This document shows, piece after piece, positions 8,243-17,608 of a stretch of 64,000 nt of DNA. Origin of the DNA: Nostoc sp. 'Peltigera membranacea cyanobiont' 210A (GTDB taxonomy: Bacteria; Cyanobacteriota; Cyanobacteriia; Cyanobacteriales; Nostocaceae); the NCBI RefSeq assembly GCF_002246015.1, contig NZ_NOLJ01000002.1, positions 524,449 through 588,448 on the forward strand, written 5' to 3'. The notes under the pieces were generated by a model, which was given only the letters and a program-made list of their open reading frames with translations, was not told the origin of the DNA and ran no database searches. Each line of letters opens with the position of its first letter. Position 1 is the stretch's first letter. The position numbers were made by a program, and so were the translations under genes.

Positions 8243-9403
8243 TTAATGCTCCTGCTGTGACTTGATCTGGGAAACGAGAGAATGGGCAAGTTCTACAGCT
8301 TGCCAAAGTAATACTTCATCTTCTTCTAAGCGAACATTCGCCTTCATATTAATGTTACTTACCTCCTTATTCTCTAACTGTTCGAGAATTGGTGACAGCA
8401 GTACACGAGCGTAGCTACCGTAGGCGACCCCAGAAATGGAGGAGGGGGGGCAGGGAGCGGGGAGCAGGGGGGAAAACTTTTCTCCTCTGCCCCCCGCCCC
8501 CTGCCCCTCTGCCTCTTTTAGCAGTCCCATTGCCTTTAACTTAGCAACGGTATACTTATTTGTGCCGCCTGCTAACTGCACATATCCCGGTAACTTAGCT
8601 GCCAAAACTTTTTGCCCTAATTTCACCGCGGCTATTGTGGTGCCATCGCCAATATCACCACTCATCGGACGACCATCGGTTTGCCAAATTAAAGCACCCT
8701 TGAGTGGGGCAATCCTGTCATACAGCGCTCTCAAATAGTCAATCATCCCTTCGCCATCAGGACAGCTGATTGCTAGTAACTTTAGTTGATCCGCCCACGG
8801 TGAAATTGCTTGCCATAATCGCTCAAATTCTGCCAACCGCCCGACTTGTGTATGGATTTCTACGGCATCTACTCCCGTTGACATTACCAATGGCGCGATC
8901 GCTCCCGGCGTTGTCACGTATGAAGCTGTATAAATTATACTATAAGGACAAATTGGTATGCAACGACCGCAGCCATAACACTTTTCGGATACTACTCCTG
9001 AAAAGTCTTCTTTGATACTGTCAAACACGATCGCTTGTGCCGGACAAATCCGTTCACAGGGTCTAGGGCAGTCTGTAGGACACTCATGAGGATTAAATTC
9101 TGCTTTGCGAAAATGGGGGTCTTCTCCATCGTTTAGGCTGACCATCAAAAAGGGTAAATTGCCTTTGTAGTCAAAGCCTCGCTTTTGGGCATCCCTAGCC
9201 AGAGATTTGGCTGCTTGTAGCCCTGATTGCGCTGCTGCAATTACTGCTGGATCAGCTGCAACATCTATGCAGTCAGCGCCCGCCAAAGTATAGGCTAACG
9301 TTAAACTTCTGACTGCCGGCAAATGCTGGAAGCTGGCTCCGCAGATCAGCTTGAACCAGTCACCTTGTTTGAGAGATTGTAAAGGTAGAAACAGATCAGT
9401 CAC
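8243..9403 (-). CDS. ldpA: LdpA-like iron-sulfur circadian input protein
   Basis: A 386-residue protein with a GTG start at 9403. Ferredoxin-type cysteine clusters are visible: CPTDCPRPCERICP and CYGCGRCIPICPYS, giving two [4Fe-4S] sites. The TIM-barrel-like surroundings (GVDAVEIHTQVGRL, GVAYGSYARVLL) match LdpA, the redox-sensing protein that modulates circadian period with light in Synechococcus. A segment of about 25 residues (EGQGAGGRGEKFSPLLPAPC) is encoded by a G/C palindrome at 8448-8506 and looks like an in-frame repeat insertion. The Ycf45-like ATPase lies downstream on the same strand, probably one operon. Confidence 0.82.
   Translation of the reverse strand: MTDLFLPLQSLKQGDWFKLICGASFQHLPAVRSLTLAYTLAGADCIDVAADPAVIAAAQSGLQAAKSLARDAQKRGFDYKGNLPFLMVSLNDGEDPHFRKAEFNPHECPTDCPRPCERICPAQAIVFDSIKEDFSGVVSEKCYGCGRCIPICPYSIIYTASYVTTPGAIAPLVMSTGVDAVEIHTQVGRLAEFERLWQAISPWADQLKLLAISCPDGEGMIDYLRALYDRIAPLKGALIWQTDGRPMSGDIGDGTTIAAVKLGQKVLAAKLPGYVQLAGGTNKYTVAKLKAMGLLKEAEGQGAGGRGEKFSPLLPAPCPPSSISGVAYGSYARVLLSPILEQLENKEVSNINMKANVRLEEDEVLLWQAVELAHSLVSQIKSQQEH
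8448..8506. repeat. G-rich/C-rich imperfect palindrome inside ldpA
   Basis: GGGCAGGGAGCGGGGAGCAG.. pairs over about 30 bp, with a few mismatches, with ..CCCCCCGCCCCCTGCCC. The sequence resembles intergenic palindromic repeats of Nostoc-like genomes, but here it is read through in frame. Confidence 0.75.
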
Positions 9404-9631
9404 TATTCTATTATGCGTTTATGCGACTAAAAATAGTAGTCTGCGATCGAGAAAAAGTCCGAATTTGCTGATTTAGGGTTTATTGAATTGGAGATTGGGC
9501 ATGGGGCATTGGGAATGGACAAGAGACAAGGTAGACGAGGGAGAGACTTGTTCAATAATTCCCCCTTGTCCCCTTGTCTCCCCTACTCCCCCATTCCCCA
9601 CTCCCGCAGCTATCTTAGGAGGCCGACATAC

Positions 9632-10680
9632 ATGACAACTGTATTTTTTGTAGAAGACTCTGCTGAAGATAGAGCTTTGTATCGACGCTTCCTAGAGCGG
9701 GACGATCGCTACACTTATGATATTTACGAATTTGAGTCTGGAAATCAGTCCCTACAAGCTTGTCAAACAAAAATACCAGATGTGATTTTGTTGGACTATC
9801 GATTACCAGATTTAGACGGGCTGGAATTTCTTACTAGGCTACAGAGGCAAACTTCTAACAGCCGAATTTCAGTAATTATGCTGACTGGACAGGGAGACGA
9901 AACGATCGCAGTCCAAGCGATCAAGAGTGGGGCGCAAGATTATCTAGTCAAGGGAAAGTTGACCTCTGACAATTTACGTCGAGCGGTTCATGGGGCGATC
10001 GAGCAGATGCAGCTAATGCGGCAGCTAAAACAACAACAGGAACAACAAAAGTTAGTAGGAGCGATCGCTCTTAATATTCGCCAATCCTTGAAGCTTCAAG
10101 ATATCCTTGCCACGAGTGTTCAACAAGTCCGCCAGTTACTGCACACCGATCGAGTACTGCTGTATCAATTTACGCTGAACCCATTAGCATGGGCATTGTC
10201 GTAGTTGAAATCAGCGATCGCAAACGCGCTGAACAAATGTTAGAGTTGCAGGCGGTAATTACCCGCAACATGGCGGAGGGAATTTGCCTAGTTCGTGCTA
10301 TGGATGGCGTGTTTGTCTACGCCAATCCTAAATTCGAGCGGATGTTTGGCTATGACTCTATTGCATTAAATATCCAGGTAATTTACATCACAAAAAGTCT
10401 GATAAATGAGGATGCTAAATCTGGTGTATTACATAATTTTCAAGTTTCTTATTTTCAAATCACAATTAGCAATTCTGGGGTGATAATTCCGAAAAAAGAA
10501 CAATCTCGAATTTTTGAGCCGTTTTACCGGATTCCTGAAAGCGAACGCTGGCAACAGAGTGGCACGGGATTAGGTTTAACATTGGTTAAGAAGTTAGTAG
10601 AATATCTCCAAGGTAGGGTTGAAGTTAGCAGTTCTCAGGGCTGGACAACGTTTACAGTTCAACTGTCTTTAAGTTTGTAA
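9632..10680 (+). pseudogene. Decayed hybrid sensor (REC-GAF...PAS...HATPase remnants)
   Basis: A strong ribosome-binding site (TAGGAGG, 9616-9622) precedes the ATG at 9632. Residues 1-120 are a good response-regulator receiver (FFVEDSAEDRALYRRF, VILLDYRLPDLDGLEFL, VIMLTGQGDE, AQDYLVKGK). A coiled coil and the first third of a GAF domain follow (LQDILATSVQQVRQLLHTDR), cut off at 10204. In a shifted frame from 10189 come ISDRKRAEQMLELQAVI and part of a PAS domain (NMAEGICLVRAMDGVFVYAN), which then jumps to the end of a histidine-kinase ATPase domain (IFEPFYR, GTGLGLTLVKKLVEYLQG). The rest of GAF, most of PAS and the whole HisKA region are missing: a kinase reduced by at least two deletions and a frameshift. 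The receiver alone might still be made. Confidence 0.8.
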
Positions 10681-10810
10681 TGGTATTTGTCCTTTGTCCT
10701 TTGTCATTAGGCGTTGTGGTTATTAATTCTTCTCCTCCTGTCTTTCTCACTCACCGAAAGAGTTCAAACTACGCCAAAATCTAAATAAACGCGATCGCAT
10801 CTTACCGACA

Positions 10811-11170
10811 ATGCAGATTACCCAAAGTCTCCATACAGCGATTCTTGTGACTGACTTAGAACGCTCGGAACATTTTTATGGCAAAGTATTGGGATTATCC
10901 AAAATAGATCGTTCCCTAAACTACCCTGGTGCATGGTATCAAGTCGGTGACTATCAAATTCACCTGATAGTTGCACCCACTGTCCCTACGGAAAACCCAA
11001 ACGAAAAATGGGGACGTAATCCCCACGTCGCCTTCACAGTAGTTGACTTAGACGCCGCCAAACAGGAATTCATCAATCAGAATTATCCCATTCAAGCTAG
11101 CGCCTCCGGTCGCGCTGCTCTGTTCACTCAAGATCCTGATGGGAATATTATCGAGTTGAGTCAGCAGTGA
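10811..11170 (+). CDS. VOC (glyoxalase/dioxygenase) family protein
   Basis: A 119-residue single-module vicinal-oxygen-chelate protein made of two beta-alpha-beta-beta-beta units: HTAILVTDLERSEHFYGKVLGL at the start and NPHVAFTVVDLDAAKQEF.., DPDGNIIELSQQ at the end. Candidate metal ligands are His8, His54, His76 and Glu in NIIEL. Length fits glyoxalase-I-like or bleomycin-resistance-type proteins. The substrate cannot be deduced. It stands alone, followed by heptanucleotide-type repeats. Confidence 0.85.
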   Translation: MQITQSLHTAILVTDLERSEHFYGKVLGLSKIDRSLNYPGAWYQVGDYQIHLIVAPTVPTENPNEKWGRNPHVAFTVVDLDAAKQEFINQNYPIQASASGRAALFTQDPDGNIIELSQQ

Positions 11171-11253
11171 GGAGTGAAGAAGGGAATAGGGTACAGGTTA
11201 CAGGGTACAAATTATTTTCTATCACCTGTCACCTTTCCCCTCTCCCCTCTCTT

Positions 11254-12447
11254 CTATTCTGGTAACTTATATTGCCCAACAATACGCTTGGCAAACTCTG
11301 GAACGTGCGCCTCTAATTTCTCTGGATGATTCCGCTTCACATACAAATAATTCCGAGTAAAGTGAGAATCAATGGAAAATCGCGCATATTCTAGACCCTT
11401 GGGGCCGATTTTTTCGATTACCACACCCATCAGTTTTGCTGCCCACATCGGCAGAGTAACGCCTTTATCATAAGCGGGAATACTTTGTTGTACGGCTTCT
11501 TTCCGGTTGCCTTTAGACGTTACTGGTTGAGTGTCTAACTGGTCTTTCACTAAATCCAGCATTTCCTTACCAGTGTCATTTCTAACTACAATCCATTGCC
11601 AGCCGAAGGGTGCGCCCATGTAGCCAACAACTAAGTCGGCTAGGGAGTTGACGTAATCAAAGCAACTCATACAAGATGGGGCAAAGACATCTTTGAGTTG
11701 ATTGGTCTTCAAGCCAAAGAAAGGTACTGTTTCTGATGAGCCATCTTCATGTTTGAAGTGAACCCGGAAGTCTTGCATAAATTCGTAATGCACAACTGTG
11801 TCAGGCGATCGGCTGGTCGTTTCTAAGAATTTTTGCAGTCCGGCGCGGTTAACGTTATCTACGCAAGGCGTACCCAAAACATACAGCTTTTCTAAACCAA
11901 GTTGTTTTTCTACGGCTCGTAATGCTTGAATTTGGCAACCAACACCAATTACCAACAGTCGTTTCATCCCCGATTTTTCTACCTGTTCCAACACAGAAAG
12001 GTTCGGGGAAAGTGTTGGTTTATTTACCCGTGCTGCTAGTATTTCTTCTGGGGTACGGGCGATGACGGGCATGGGTTGAAAGCGGTCTTCTTTGGTGTTT
12101 TGCACGCAGACTACACCTTCAACTAAGCCGCGATTAAGCATTTCAATGGCAATGCTGCTAACAATACCCGTCCATTGTGAGCCTTCGATGGGCTGCTGTT
12201 TCTTCGCCGCTATCATGTCTTGATGAACACCAAAGTAGAGTTCATCGGGGTTTTCGAGATGGCGCGATCGCGTGTGTGTTTCTTGTTCAAGTTCGCCTAT
12301 TTGCTGATTAATAAAAGCGCAAGCTTCCTTGACATAGTGAATATAATATGTATCGCATAGTCCGCACTCGCTACAGAGTTCTTTCGCAGGGCGGCGGCTG
12401 GTAGCTTTTAAGGCTCTAGCTTTTTTGTGAGGAGAAACTGAGGTCAT
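11254..12447 (-). CDS. bciB: Ferredoxin-dependent divinyl chlorophyllide 8-vinyl reductase (BciB type)
   Basis: A 397-residue flavo-iron-sulfur protein of the coenzyme F420 hydrogenase beta-subunit (FrhB) family. The N-terminal motif CSECGLCDTYYIHYVKEAC and the later VIGVGCQIQALRAVEKQL, GTPCVDN and FAPSCMSCFDYVNSLADLVVGYMG supply the conserved cysteines. In cyanobacteria this full-length family includes Slr1923/BciB, which reduces the 8-vinyl group in chlorophyll synthesis. The related hydroxymethyl-chlorophyll a reductase has a similar fold, so the exact substrate is inferred from length and taxon. Confidence 0.8.
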   Translation of the reverse strand: MTSVSPHKKARALKATSRRPAKELCSECGLCDTYYIHYVKEACAFINQQIGELEQETHTRSRHLENPDELYFGVHQDMIAAKKQQPIEGSQWTGIVSSIAIEMLNRGLVEGVVCVQNTKEDRFQPMPVIARTPEEILAARVNKPTLSPNLSVLEQVEKSGMKRLLVIGVGCQIQALRAVEKQLGLEKLYVLGTPCVDNVNRAGLQKFLETTSRSPDTVVHYEFMQDFRVHFKHEDGSSETVPFFGLKTNQLKDVFAPSCMSCFDYVNSLADLVVGYMGAPFGWQWIVVRNDTGKEMLDLVKDQLDTQPVTSKGNRKEAVQQSIPAYDKGVTLPMWAAKLMGVVIEKIGPKGLEYARFSIDSHFTRNYLYVKRNHPEKLEAHVPEFAKRIVGQYKLPE

Positions 12448-12793
12448 ATAAACTTTTTGTTTTATCCAGGAATCGCTTTTATTACAATACCTTCACTCGC
12501 TATGAACTTGACGATAGAGGATGAACAAGACATCTTGCACAAATGCAAAATTCGCCCTCATCCCCCAACCCCTTCTCCCAAAATTGGGAGAAGGGGAGTG
12601 AATTTCAAAGTCCCTCTCCCAAGCTTGGGAGAGGGATTTAGGGTGAGGGCTTTTGATTCATGCAAGAAGTCTAATGTTTTGAAACGCAGAGGGACGCAAA
12701 GTAACGCAGAGATTTTTCTGAATTTATTTCGCTACGAATTAATTAAATATTGTACTGAGACTTTGATGAGGAACTATAGAAATACAATATCAA
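12448..12793. repeat. Intergenic spacer with dispersed palindromic repeat
   Basis: From about 12553 to 12650 the block CCCCCAACCCCTTCTCCC.. and the arms AATTGGGAGAAGGGG and AAGCTTGGGAGAGGG recur. This is the same family seen at 905-985. The small frames crossing it have repeat composition and no family features. No gene seen. Confidence 0.6.
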
Positions 12794-13768
12794 TTAGCGA
12801 TGAGTAGGAGAAATAGAATTTGATTTTTGATACACAGATAAAAGCAGACATTCCCAAACTAGTCGTGGTTGAGCGTAAGAAAGCAAGTGTTTTCGAGATT
12901 GTTCTAGCTGGTTAATGATACTAGGTTGATGCCACTGCTGCCAGTAAAATTGCTGAAGATAATCAACTAACCACAGTTGTGCTTCTGTATCTAAATCCTT
13001 ATCAATTTTTTTGGCTAACTCTAAGGCGTTACGGTAAGATTTAGGCGCTTTTTTCAAGTCTTCGAGTAACTCATCGGGAATAGCTTGTAATTGCTCATAA
13101 GATGCGATCGCACTTCCCGCACTACCAGCTGCTATGCTCAAAACTGCCTGATTTTGCAAAATTTCCTGATGGCCTGTTTGTGTAAGTACAACAGCCAAGG
13201 ACTGTGCATCTAAGCGATAAAAAGGAATGCGTTGACAGCGTGATACCAAAGTCGGCAACACAGATTCAGGTGTAGGTGCAATTAAAATTAATGTCGCCTG
13301 TCCCGGTTCTTCCAAGGTTTTAAGTAAAGCATTGGCTGCGGCTTCTGCCATTGTTTGGGCTTCTTCCAGCACTACCACATTTCTCGGCGCTTCCAAAGGC
13401 GGACGACCTAAAAACTCGGTAATTTCCCGAATTTGCTCTAGTCTAATTACAGGTGGTGCTTTACGCTTTAGTCCTTTCTCGGCTGCTTCTGCTGCTGTTA
13501 ATCGTTGTCCCTGGTATTGATACGTTGGTTGCACCCACAACAAAGCTGGATGGTTCCCCTGACGCAAACGGTTTTGTAAAGACGCAGTAATTCCCATCCC
13601 ACTAGAAAATAGCAATTCCACAAAACACCTAGCTGCTAAACTCCTGCCTACACCATCTGGCCCCACAAATAAGTAGGCTGGAGGAACCCGGTTTTGCCTG
13701 ACAGCCTGAGTAAGTAATTCTATAGCTTGCTGTTGTCCGATAACTGGTGCAAATGGATCGTTAGTCAT
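12794..13768 (-). CDS. holB: DNA polymerase III delta-prime subunit
   Basis: A 324-residue clamp-loader subunit. The start MTNDPFAPVIGQQQAIELLTQAV and the Walker-A-like FVGPDGVGRSLAARCFVELL fit bacterial delta-prime, followed by LEQIREITEFLGRPPLEAPRNV, VLEEAQTMAEAAANALLKTLEEPG and LPTLVSRCQRIPF (the SRC arginine-finger motif). It acts in the clamp loader that places the beta clamp on DNA. It is the only gene on this strand between repeat spacers. Confidence 0.93.
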   Translation of the reverse strand: MTNDPFAPVIGQQQAIELLTQAVRQNRVPPAYLFVGPDGVGRSLAARCFVELLFSSGMGITASLQNRLRQGNHPALLWVQPTYQYQGQRLTAAEAAEKGLKRKAPPVIRLEQIREITEFLGRPPLEAPRNVVVLEEAQTMAEAAANALLKTLEEPGQATLILIAPTPESVLPTLVSRCQRIPFYRLDAQSLAVVLTQTGHQEILQNQAVLSIAAGSAGSAIASYEQLQAIPDELLEDLKKAPKSYRNALELAKKIDKDLDTEAQLWLVDYLQQFYWQQWHQPSIINQLEQSRKHLLSYAQPRLVWECLLLSVYQKSNSISPTHR

Positions 13769-13853
13769 TAGCCTTTGGTGGCAGTTGGTTGATGAGTGCT
13801 GAAGTGCTGAGTACGATTCTTACTTTTGTACTCAGCACTGTTTGGATTAGCAA

Positions 13854-14267
13854 TCAAACCTTAGACGTGAGAAATCTGGATATCTCCGCGTGTGCCAACA
13901 CAGCACCAGGTTCGCGCTGGAGAGCGTTGTAATACTTTCTCTCGAAGGTATTACCCGTCTCTAACGGTACAATCAGCGTGCGGACATCAGCAATCAATTT
14001 TTGGAAATCGTCCAGCAATATCGGTTCATCTGCTTGGAGCATTTCATCAACTTGCACAACCATCTCAGAAATGCGATGTAGCCAAGCAAATTGTTCGTGA
14101 GCGATGACTAGCTGAAGAAGTTCTCCACTTGATACTCGTCCACTAATCTGTTCGTAGGCAATGCGTTCTGTCTCCAGCAACATCTTGTGAAGGTCGAGTA
14201 ATTTGTTTCGTAAATCACGCAGATATTGATGCTGACGTATTCTTTGTGTAAGTGTGTTAGAAGTCAA
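13854..14267 (-). CDS. Hypothetical all-helical protein, 137 aa
   Basis: A 137-residue soluble protein predicted to be almost entirely helical (LRDLRNKLLDLHKMLLETERIAYEQISG, LLQLVIAHEQFAWLHRISEMVVQVDEML, FQKLIADVRTLIVP). The initiator is a TTG at 14267, supported by GAGAGGA about 9 nt upstream. It resembles short conserved bacterial proteins of unknown function; no active site is visible. Monocistronic, upstream of holB on the same strand with an 85-nt gap. Confidence 0.65.
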   Translation of the reverse strand: MTSNTLTQRIRQHQYLRDLRNKLLDLHKMLLETERIAYEQISGRVSSGELLQLVIAHEQFAWLHRISEMVVQVDEMLQADEPILLDDFQKLIADVRTLIVPLETGNTFERKYYNALQREPGAVLAHAEISRFLTSKV

Positions 14268-14732
14268 TGTTACTTATCCTCTCGTTACAATAGTCTTCAA
14301 TGGCTTAAATAATTTCTAAGCATTGAGAATTGGGCACTTGTACTGCCCTTCCCTGCGGGACGCTACGCGTAGCTTGCTTCCCCGGAGGGGTACGACTACG
14401 CTCAGGAACCGCGAACGCGAACAGCGTCTGGTAGAGAAGCCGTTGGCGCAGCCTCTCCAAGAGTTGTATTGGGATTGGGGAAGAGGTGACAGGTAACAGG
14501 TGATAGGGATCTGTACCCTGTAACCTTTAACCTATTCCCTTCTTCTCCCCCATGCCCTTGTGAATGGAGTTTTGTATGTATTTGGTTTCCTTCCTAAGAA
14601 GCATTATAATGAGCATATCTTTTTATAACCGTTATATCTTATATTTGATTAATCATATAATAGCATAAAATTATAAGAAGTACATAGTGTAGAACCGAGC
14701 GAGAAAATATCAATTATGGGAAAACCATCTTC
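14268..14732. repeat. Spacer carrying the GCGTAGCTTGCTTCC repeat family
   Basis: About 14346-14465 is a G/C-rich compound repeat (GGGACGCTACGCGTAGCTTG.. GGAGGGGTACG.. GCGCAGCCTCTCC). Related blocks are at 40919-41032, 48488-48560, 51303-51330 and 53000-53035. The remainder has minisatellite-like GTGACAGGTAACAGGTGATAG units and an AT-rich upstream region for the PadR gene. Confidence 0.65.
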
Positions 14733-15356
14733 ATGTCGCTAGCAAATGTAATTTTAGGTCTTCTTCAGCAGCAAGAAATGACGGGCTACGACCTCAAAAC
14801 GAGCTGCTTCGATCAATGCATTGCCCATTTATGGCCAGCAGATCAGGCACAAATTTACAGAACTCTCGATAAGCTAGTTGAGCAAGGCTGGATTACCTGT
14901 AACATTGAGATTCAACACGATCGCCCCAACCGCAAAGTCTACAGTGTGACGGAGCCAGGGAAAGCCGAATTTAGCCGATGGTTAGGGATTCATCAGCCCT
15001 TACCGACTATCAGAGAACCTTTACTCGTCCAGTTGCATTTTGCAGATCAGTTGTCGAATGAAACCATCATTTACGTACTGGAGCAACAATTGGCGGCTCG
15101 AAGCAAGAAGCTGGCTGAATGTGAAACTATCGATTTGCCATCACTCGGCGATGAATCTGCCAACCGCAAGCAGGTGATGCAAAGGCTGGTGCTGGAGTTG
15201 GTAATCCGAAGAGAAGAGACTTATATTGATTGGTTGAAGACAGTGATTGATGTTGTCAGTCGCCAAGAGCCATATCCATGTACCAAGAAAGAATTCAGGA
15301 GTCAGGAGGTCACTGAGCGTAGTCGAAGTGAGCCAGAATTCAGAATTGAATTTTGA
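14733..15356 (+). CDS. PadR-family transcriptional regulator
   Basis: A 207-residue protein. Residues 1-85 form the PadR winged helix: MSLANVILGLLQQQEMTGYDL, QIYRTLDKLVEQGWI and DRPNRKVYSVTEPGKAEFSRWL. A C-terminal dimerisation region (PAC4-type) of helices follows. PadR proteins usually repress genes beside them and respond to phenolics or other ligands. It is 12 nt upstream of a PfkB kinase on the same strand, so the pair is probably one operon. The last 20 or so residues (SQEVTERSRSEPEFRIEF) come from repeat-like DNA, suggesting a recent C-terminal extension. Confidence 0.9.
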   Translation: MSLANVILGLLQQQEMTGYDLKTSCFDQCIAHLWPADQAQIYRTLDKLVEQGWITCNIEIQHDRPNRKVYSVTEPGKAEFSRWLGIHQPLPTIREPLLVQLHFADQLSNETIIYVLEQQLAARSKKLAECETIDLPSLGDESANRKQVMQRLVLELVIRREETYIDWLKTVIDVVSRQEPYPCTKKEFRSQEVTERSRSEPEFRIEF

Positions 15357-15368
15357 ACGAAAGAGCAG

Positions 15369-16226
15369 ATGAATCGTGGATTATTTGTAGGTTTAGTAAC
15401 TTTAGATTTGATTTATCTTGCTGACTCTGCCCCTAATAATAATCAGAAGATTGTCGCTACTGACTATACTGTAGCGGCAGGGGGGCCAGCAACAAACGCG
15501 GCTGTAACTTTTAATTATTTAGGAAATCAGGCTACAGTCTTAGGTGTAGTAGGTTCTCACCCAATGACGCAGCTAATTAGAGATGACTTGGCAAATTACA
15601 AAGTTGCGATCGCCGACCTTGAGCCTAGCACTGATTTAGTACCGCCTGTATCTTCGATTATTGTCACTCAAGCCACAGGTGAACGCGCTGTGGTTTCGAT
15701 CAATGCTGTCAAAACTCAAGCTAGCAGCGCATCTATTCCGCTAGATATTTTGCAGAATGTCGATATAGTACTGATTGATGGACATCAGATAACGGTTGGT
15801 GATTCCATCGTTCAAATGGCTAAAGCCAATAATATCCCAGTAGCGATCGATGGTGGTAGTTGGAAGCCTGGATTTGAGCAAATTCTACCATTTGTGGATT
15901 ATGCTATCTGTTCAGCTAATTTTTATCCCCCCAACTGCCAGACTGGAGAAGACGTTTTTAGCTATCTCAGTGGATTTGACATTCCTCATATCGCCATTAC
16001 CCACGGACAAGAACCAATTGAATACTTGAGTGGCACTAAAACTGGTATCGTAGATGTGCCGCAGATTCAAGCGGTTGATACGTTAGGGGCTGGAGATATT
16101 TTCCACGGTGCTTTCTGTCATTACATTTTAAGGCAAAGCTTTACTGATGCACTGGCACTGGCAGCTAATATTGCTGCTGATTCCTGTAAATTTTTTGGTA
16201 CTCGGCGCTGGATGGATTTAAGATAA
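15369..16226 (+). CDS. PfkB/ribokinase-family sugar kinase
   Basis: A 285-residue kinase. The N-terminal signature AAGGPATNAAVTFNYLGNQ and the C-terminal PfkB motif DTLGAGDIFHGAF (catalytic Asp and anion hole) are intact. The middle holds IPVAIDGGSWKPGF and HIAITHGQEP. It phosphorylates a sugar or nucleoside with ATP; the substrate is not predictable, though ribokinase/sulfofructose-kinase-like enzymes are closest in size. It is probably co-transcribed with the PadR gene 12 nt upstream, which may control it. Confidence 0.88.
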   Translation: MNRGLFVGLVTLDLIYLADSAPNNNQKIVATDYTVAAGGPATNAAVTFNYLGNQATVLGVVGSHPMTQLIRDDLANYKVAIADLEPSTDLVPPVSSIIVTQATGERAVVSINAVKTQASSASIPLDILQNVDIVLIDGHQITVGDSIVQMAKANNIPVAIDGGSWKPGFEQILPFVDYAICSANFYPPNCQTGEDVFSYLSGFDIPHIAITHGQEPIEYLSGTKTGIVDVPQIQAVDTLGAGDIFHGAFCHYILRQSFTDALALAANIAADSCKFFGTRRWMDLR

Positions 16227-16344
16227 TTCGTAATTCGTAATGACGCTCAATGACTCGCTAACGCTGCGCTAACGTAATTAGTTAAACTAAGTATCGTTGT
16301 GCGCCCCTAATCACGTTATACATATTTTTAGATAGGCCAAATTA

Positions 16345-17205
16345 ATGAAAGATTTACAAGAAATATTAGCGATCGCTCGTGAGGTAGGTTGGGGCGCAGC
16401 AGAGATACTGCGATCGTATTACGACGGCACTGCAAAAGACCCTGACTTAGAAATCCAATATAAGCAGAATGAGCCTGTCACTGTTGCCGATGTAGCTGTA
16501 AGTCAATACATTTTGCAGAGGCTACAAGCAACTTTGGGTAACGAAGATTTTGCTTACATCAGCGAAGAAACTTATCAATCGTCAAGTAGTGGTAGACAGC
16601 CTTCTGCCCCTTGGGTATGGATAATTGACCCTTTGGATGGCACACGAGATTTTATCGAAAAAACTGGAGACTATGCAGTTCACATTGCTTTAGTCAAGGA
16701 AACACGCCCAGTGTTGGCAGTGGTGGCAGTACCAGAGGCTCAAAAGTTATATTACGCTACCAAAGGCGGGGGTACGTTTGTAGAAACCTGTAACGGTTCT
16801 GTTCCTTTACAAGTGTCTTCAGGTAAACGAATTGAAGATTTAACCTTAGTCGTTAGTCGCTCTCACCGCAACCAACGGTTAGATCATCTGCTACAAAACT
16901 TACCCTGTCAAAATCAGAAATCTGTGGGTAGTGTTGGCTGTAAAATTTCCACCATTGTCGAGCAACAGGCAGATATCTACATTTCCCTTTCCGGCAAGTC
17001 TGCGCCCAAAGACTGGGATATAGCCGCTCCAGAATTGATTTTAACAGAAGCTGGTGGTAAATTTACTCACTTCGACGGCACTCCGTTGCGGTATAACACT
17101 GGTGATATCAATCAATGGGGAGGTTTGCTAGCTAGTAATGGTGAATATCACGAAGAACTATGTAAGAAAGCAGAGAGTATCTTAGCGCAGTTTGACCATA
17201 GCTAA
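16345..17205 (+). CDS. cysQ: Inositol-monophosphatase-family phosphatase, CysQ-like
   Basis: A 286-residue Mg-dependent, Li-sensitive-type phosphatase. Metal ligands are visible in ISEET (Glu), DPLDGTRDF (the two Asp and Gly-Thr signature) and KDWDIAAPELILTEAGG. The length and the DPLDGTRDF variant fit 3'(2'),5'-bisphosphate nucleotidase (CysQ), which removes the PAP by-product of sulfate assimilation, but inositol or fructose bisphosphatase activity cannot be excluded. It sits 118 nt downstream of the sugar kinase on the same strand. Confidence 0.82.
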   Translation: MKDLQEILAIAREVGWGAAEILRSYYDGTAKDPDLEIQYKQNEPVTVADVAVSQYILQRLQATLGNEDFAYISEETYQSSSSGRQPSAPWVWIIDPLDGTRDFIEKTGDYAVHIALVKETRPVLAVVAVPEAQKLYYATKGGGTFVETCNGSVPLQVSSGKRIEDLTLVVSRSHRNQRLDHLLQNLPCQNQKSVGSVGCKISTIVEQQADIYISLSGKSAPKDWDIAAPELILTEAGGKFTHFDGTPLRYNTGDINQWGGLLASNGEYHEELCKKAESILAQFDHS

Positions 17206-17608
17206 TGTACTTGAGGATAAATATTTTTTAATTTAGATTAATTTGCTTTTAAGACAGTTGATCGTGGTATGATTAATCCCATTAGCGAAAATAATCTTTA
17301 CCCCTTAGTCCACAGCTTAATTTTGAAAACACTAAATATCTGGGCGATCGCGAGTTAATTACGATTTCCGATTAAAAGTGTAACTTTATATAGTACAAGC
17401 AAAAAAAAGCCAGTCTTTAGAAAGTCTGCAAACCGCCTTTAAAGGTTTGATTTGTGAATAAAATTCACTATCAGACAATATTCAAAGGCTGAATGCTGTG
17501 CTACACTCGTGGACATAAAGATTATTTTCGGTTGAGTAACTCGTTTTGATTTCTAAAAACCGTCTCTCCGAATTTAACTCTCTACACTCCCTGAATTCGG
17601 AGATTTCT
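17206..17608. promoter_or_regulatory. Long leader region of the RNA-binding protein gene
   Basis: About 400 bp without a gene upstream of an RRM gene. CCGAATTT (17568) and the later CTGAATTCGG, just before the start codon, can pair and place the GGAG ribosome-binding site in a stem. Cyanobacterial rbp genes are cold-induced with regulatory leaders; that this leader acts so is inference. Confidence 0.35.

Noticed and set aside
8436..8738. Plus-strand frame opposite ldpA
   Set aside because: It is antisense to a conserved iron-sulfur protein and begins in the palindromic repeat.
12457..12807. Possible 116-residue protein between bciB and holB
   Set aside because: Most of it is dispersed repeat sequence (HPPTPSPKIGRRG), and it overlaps the end of holB.
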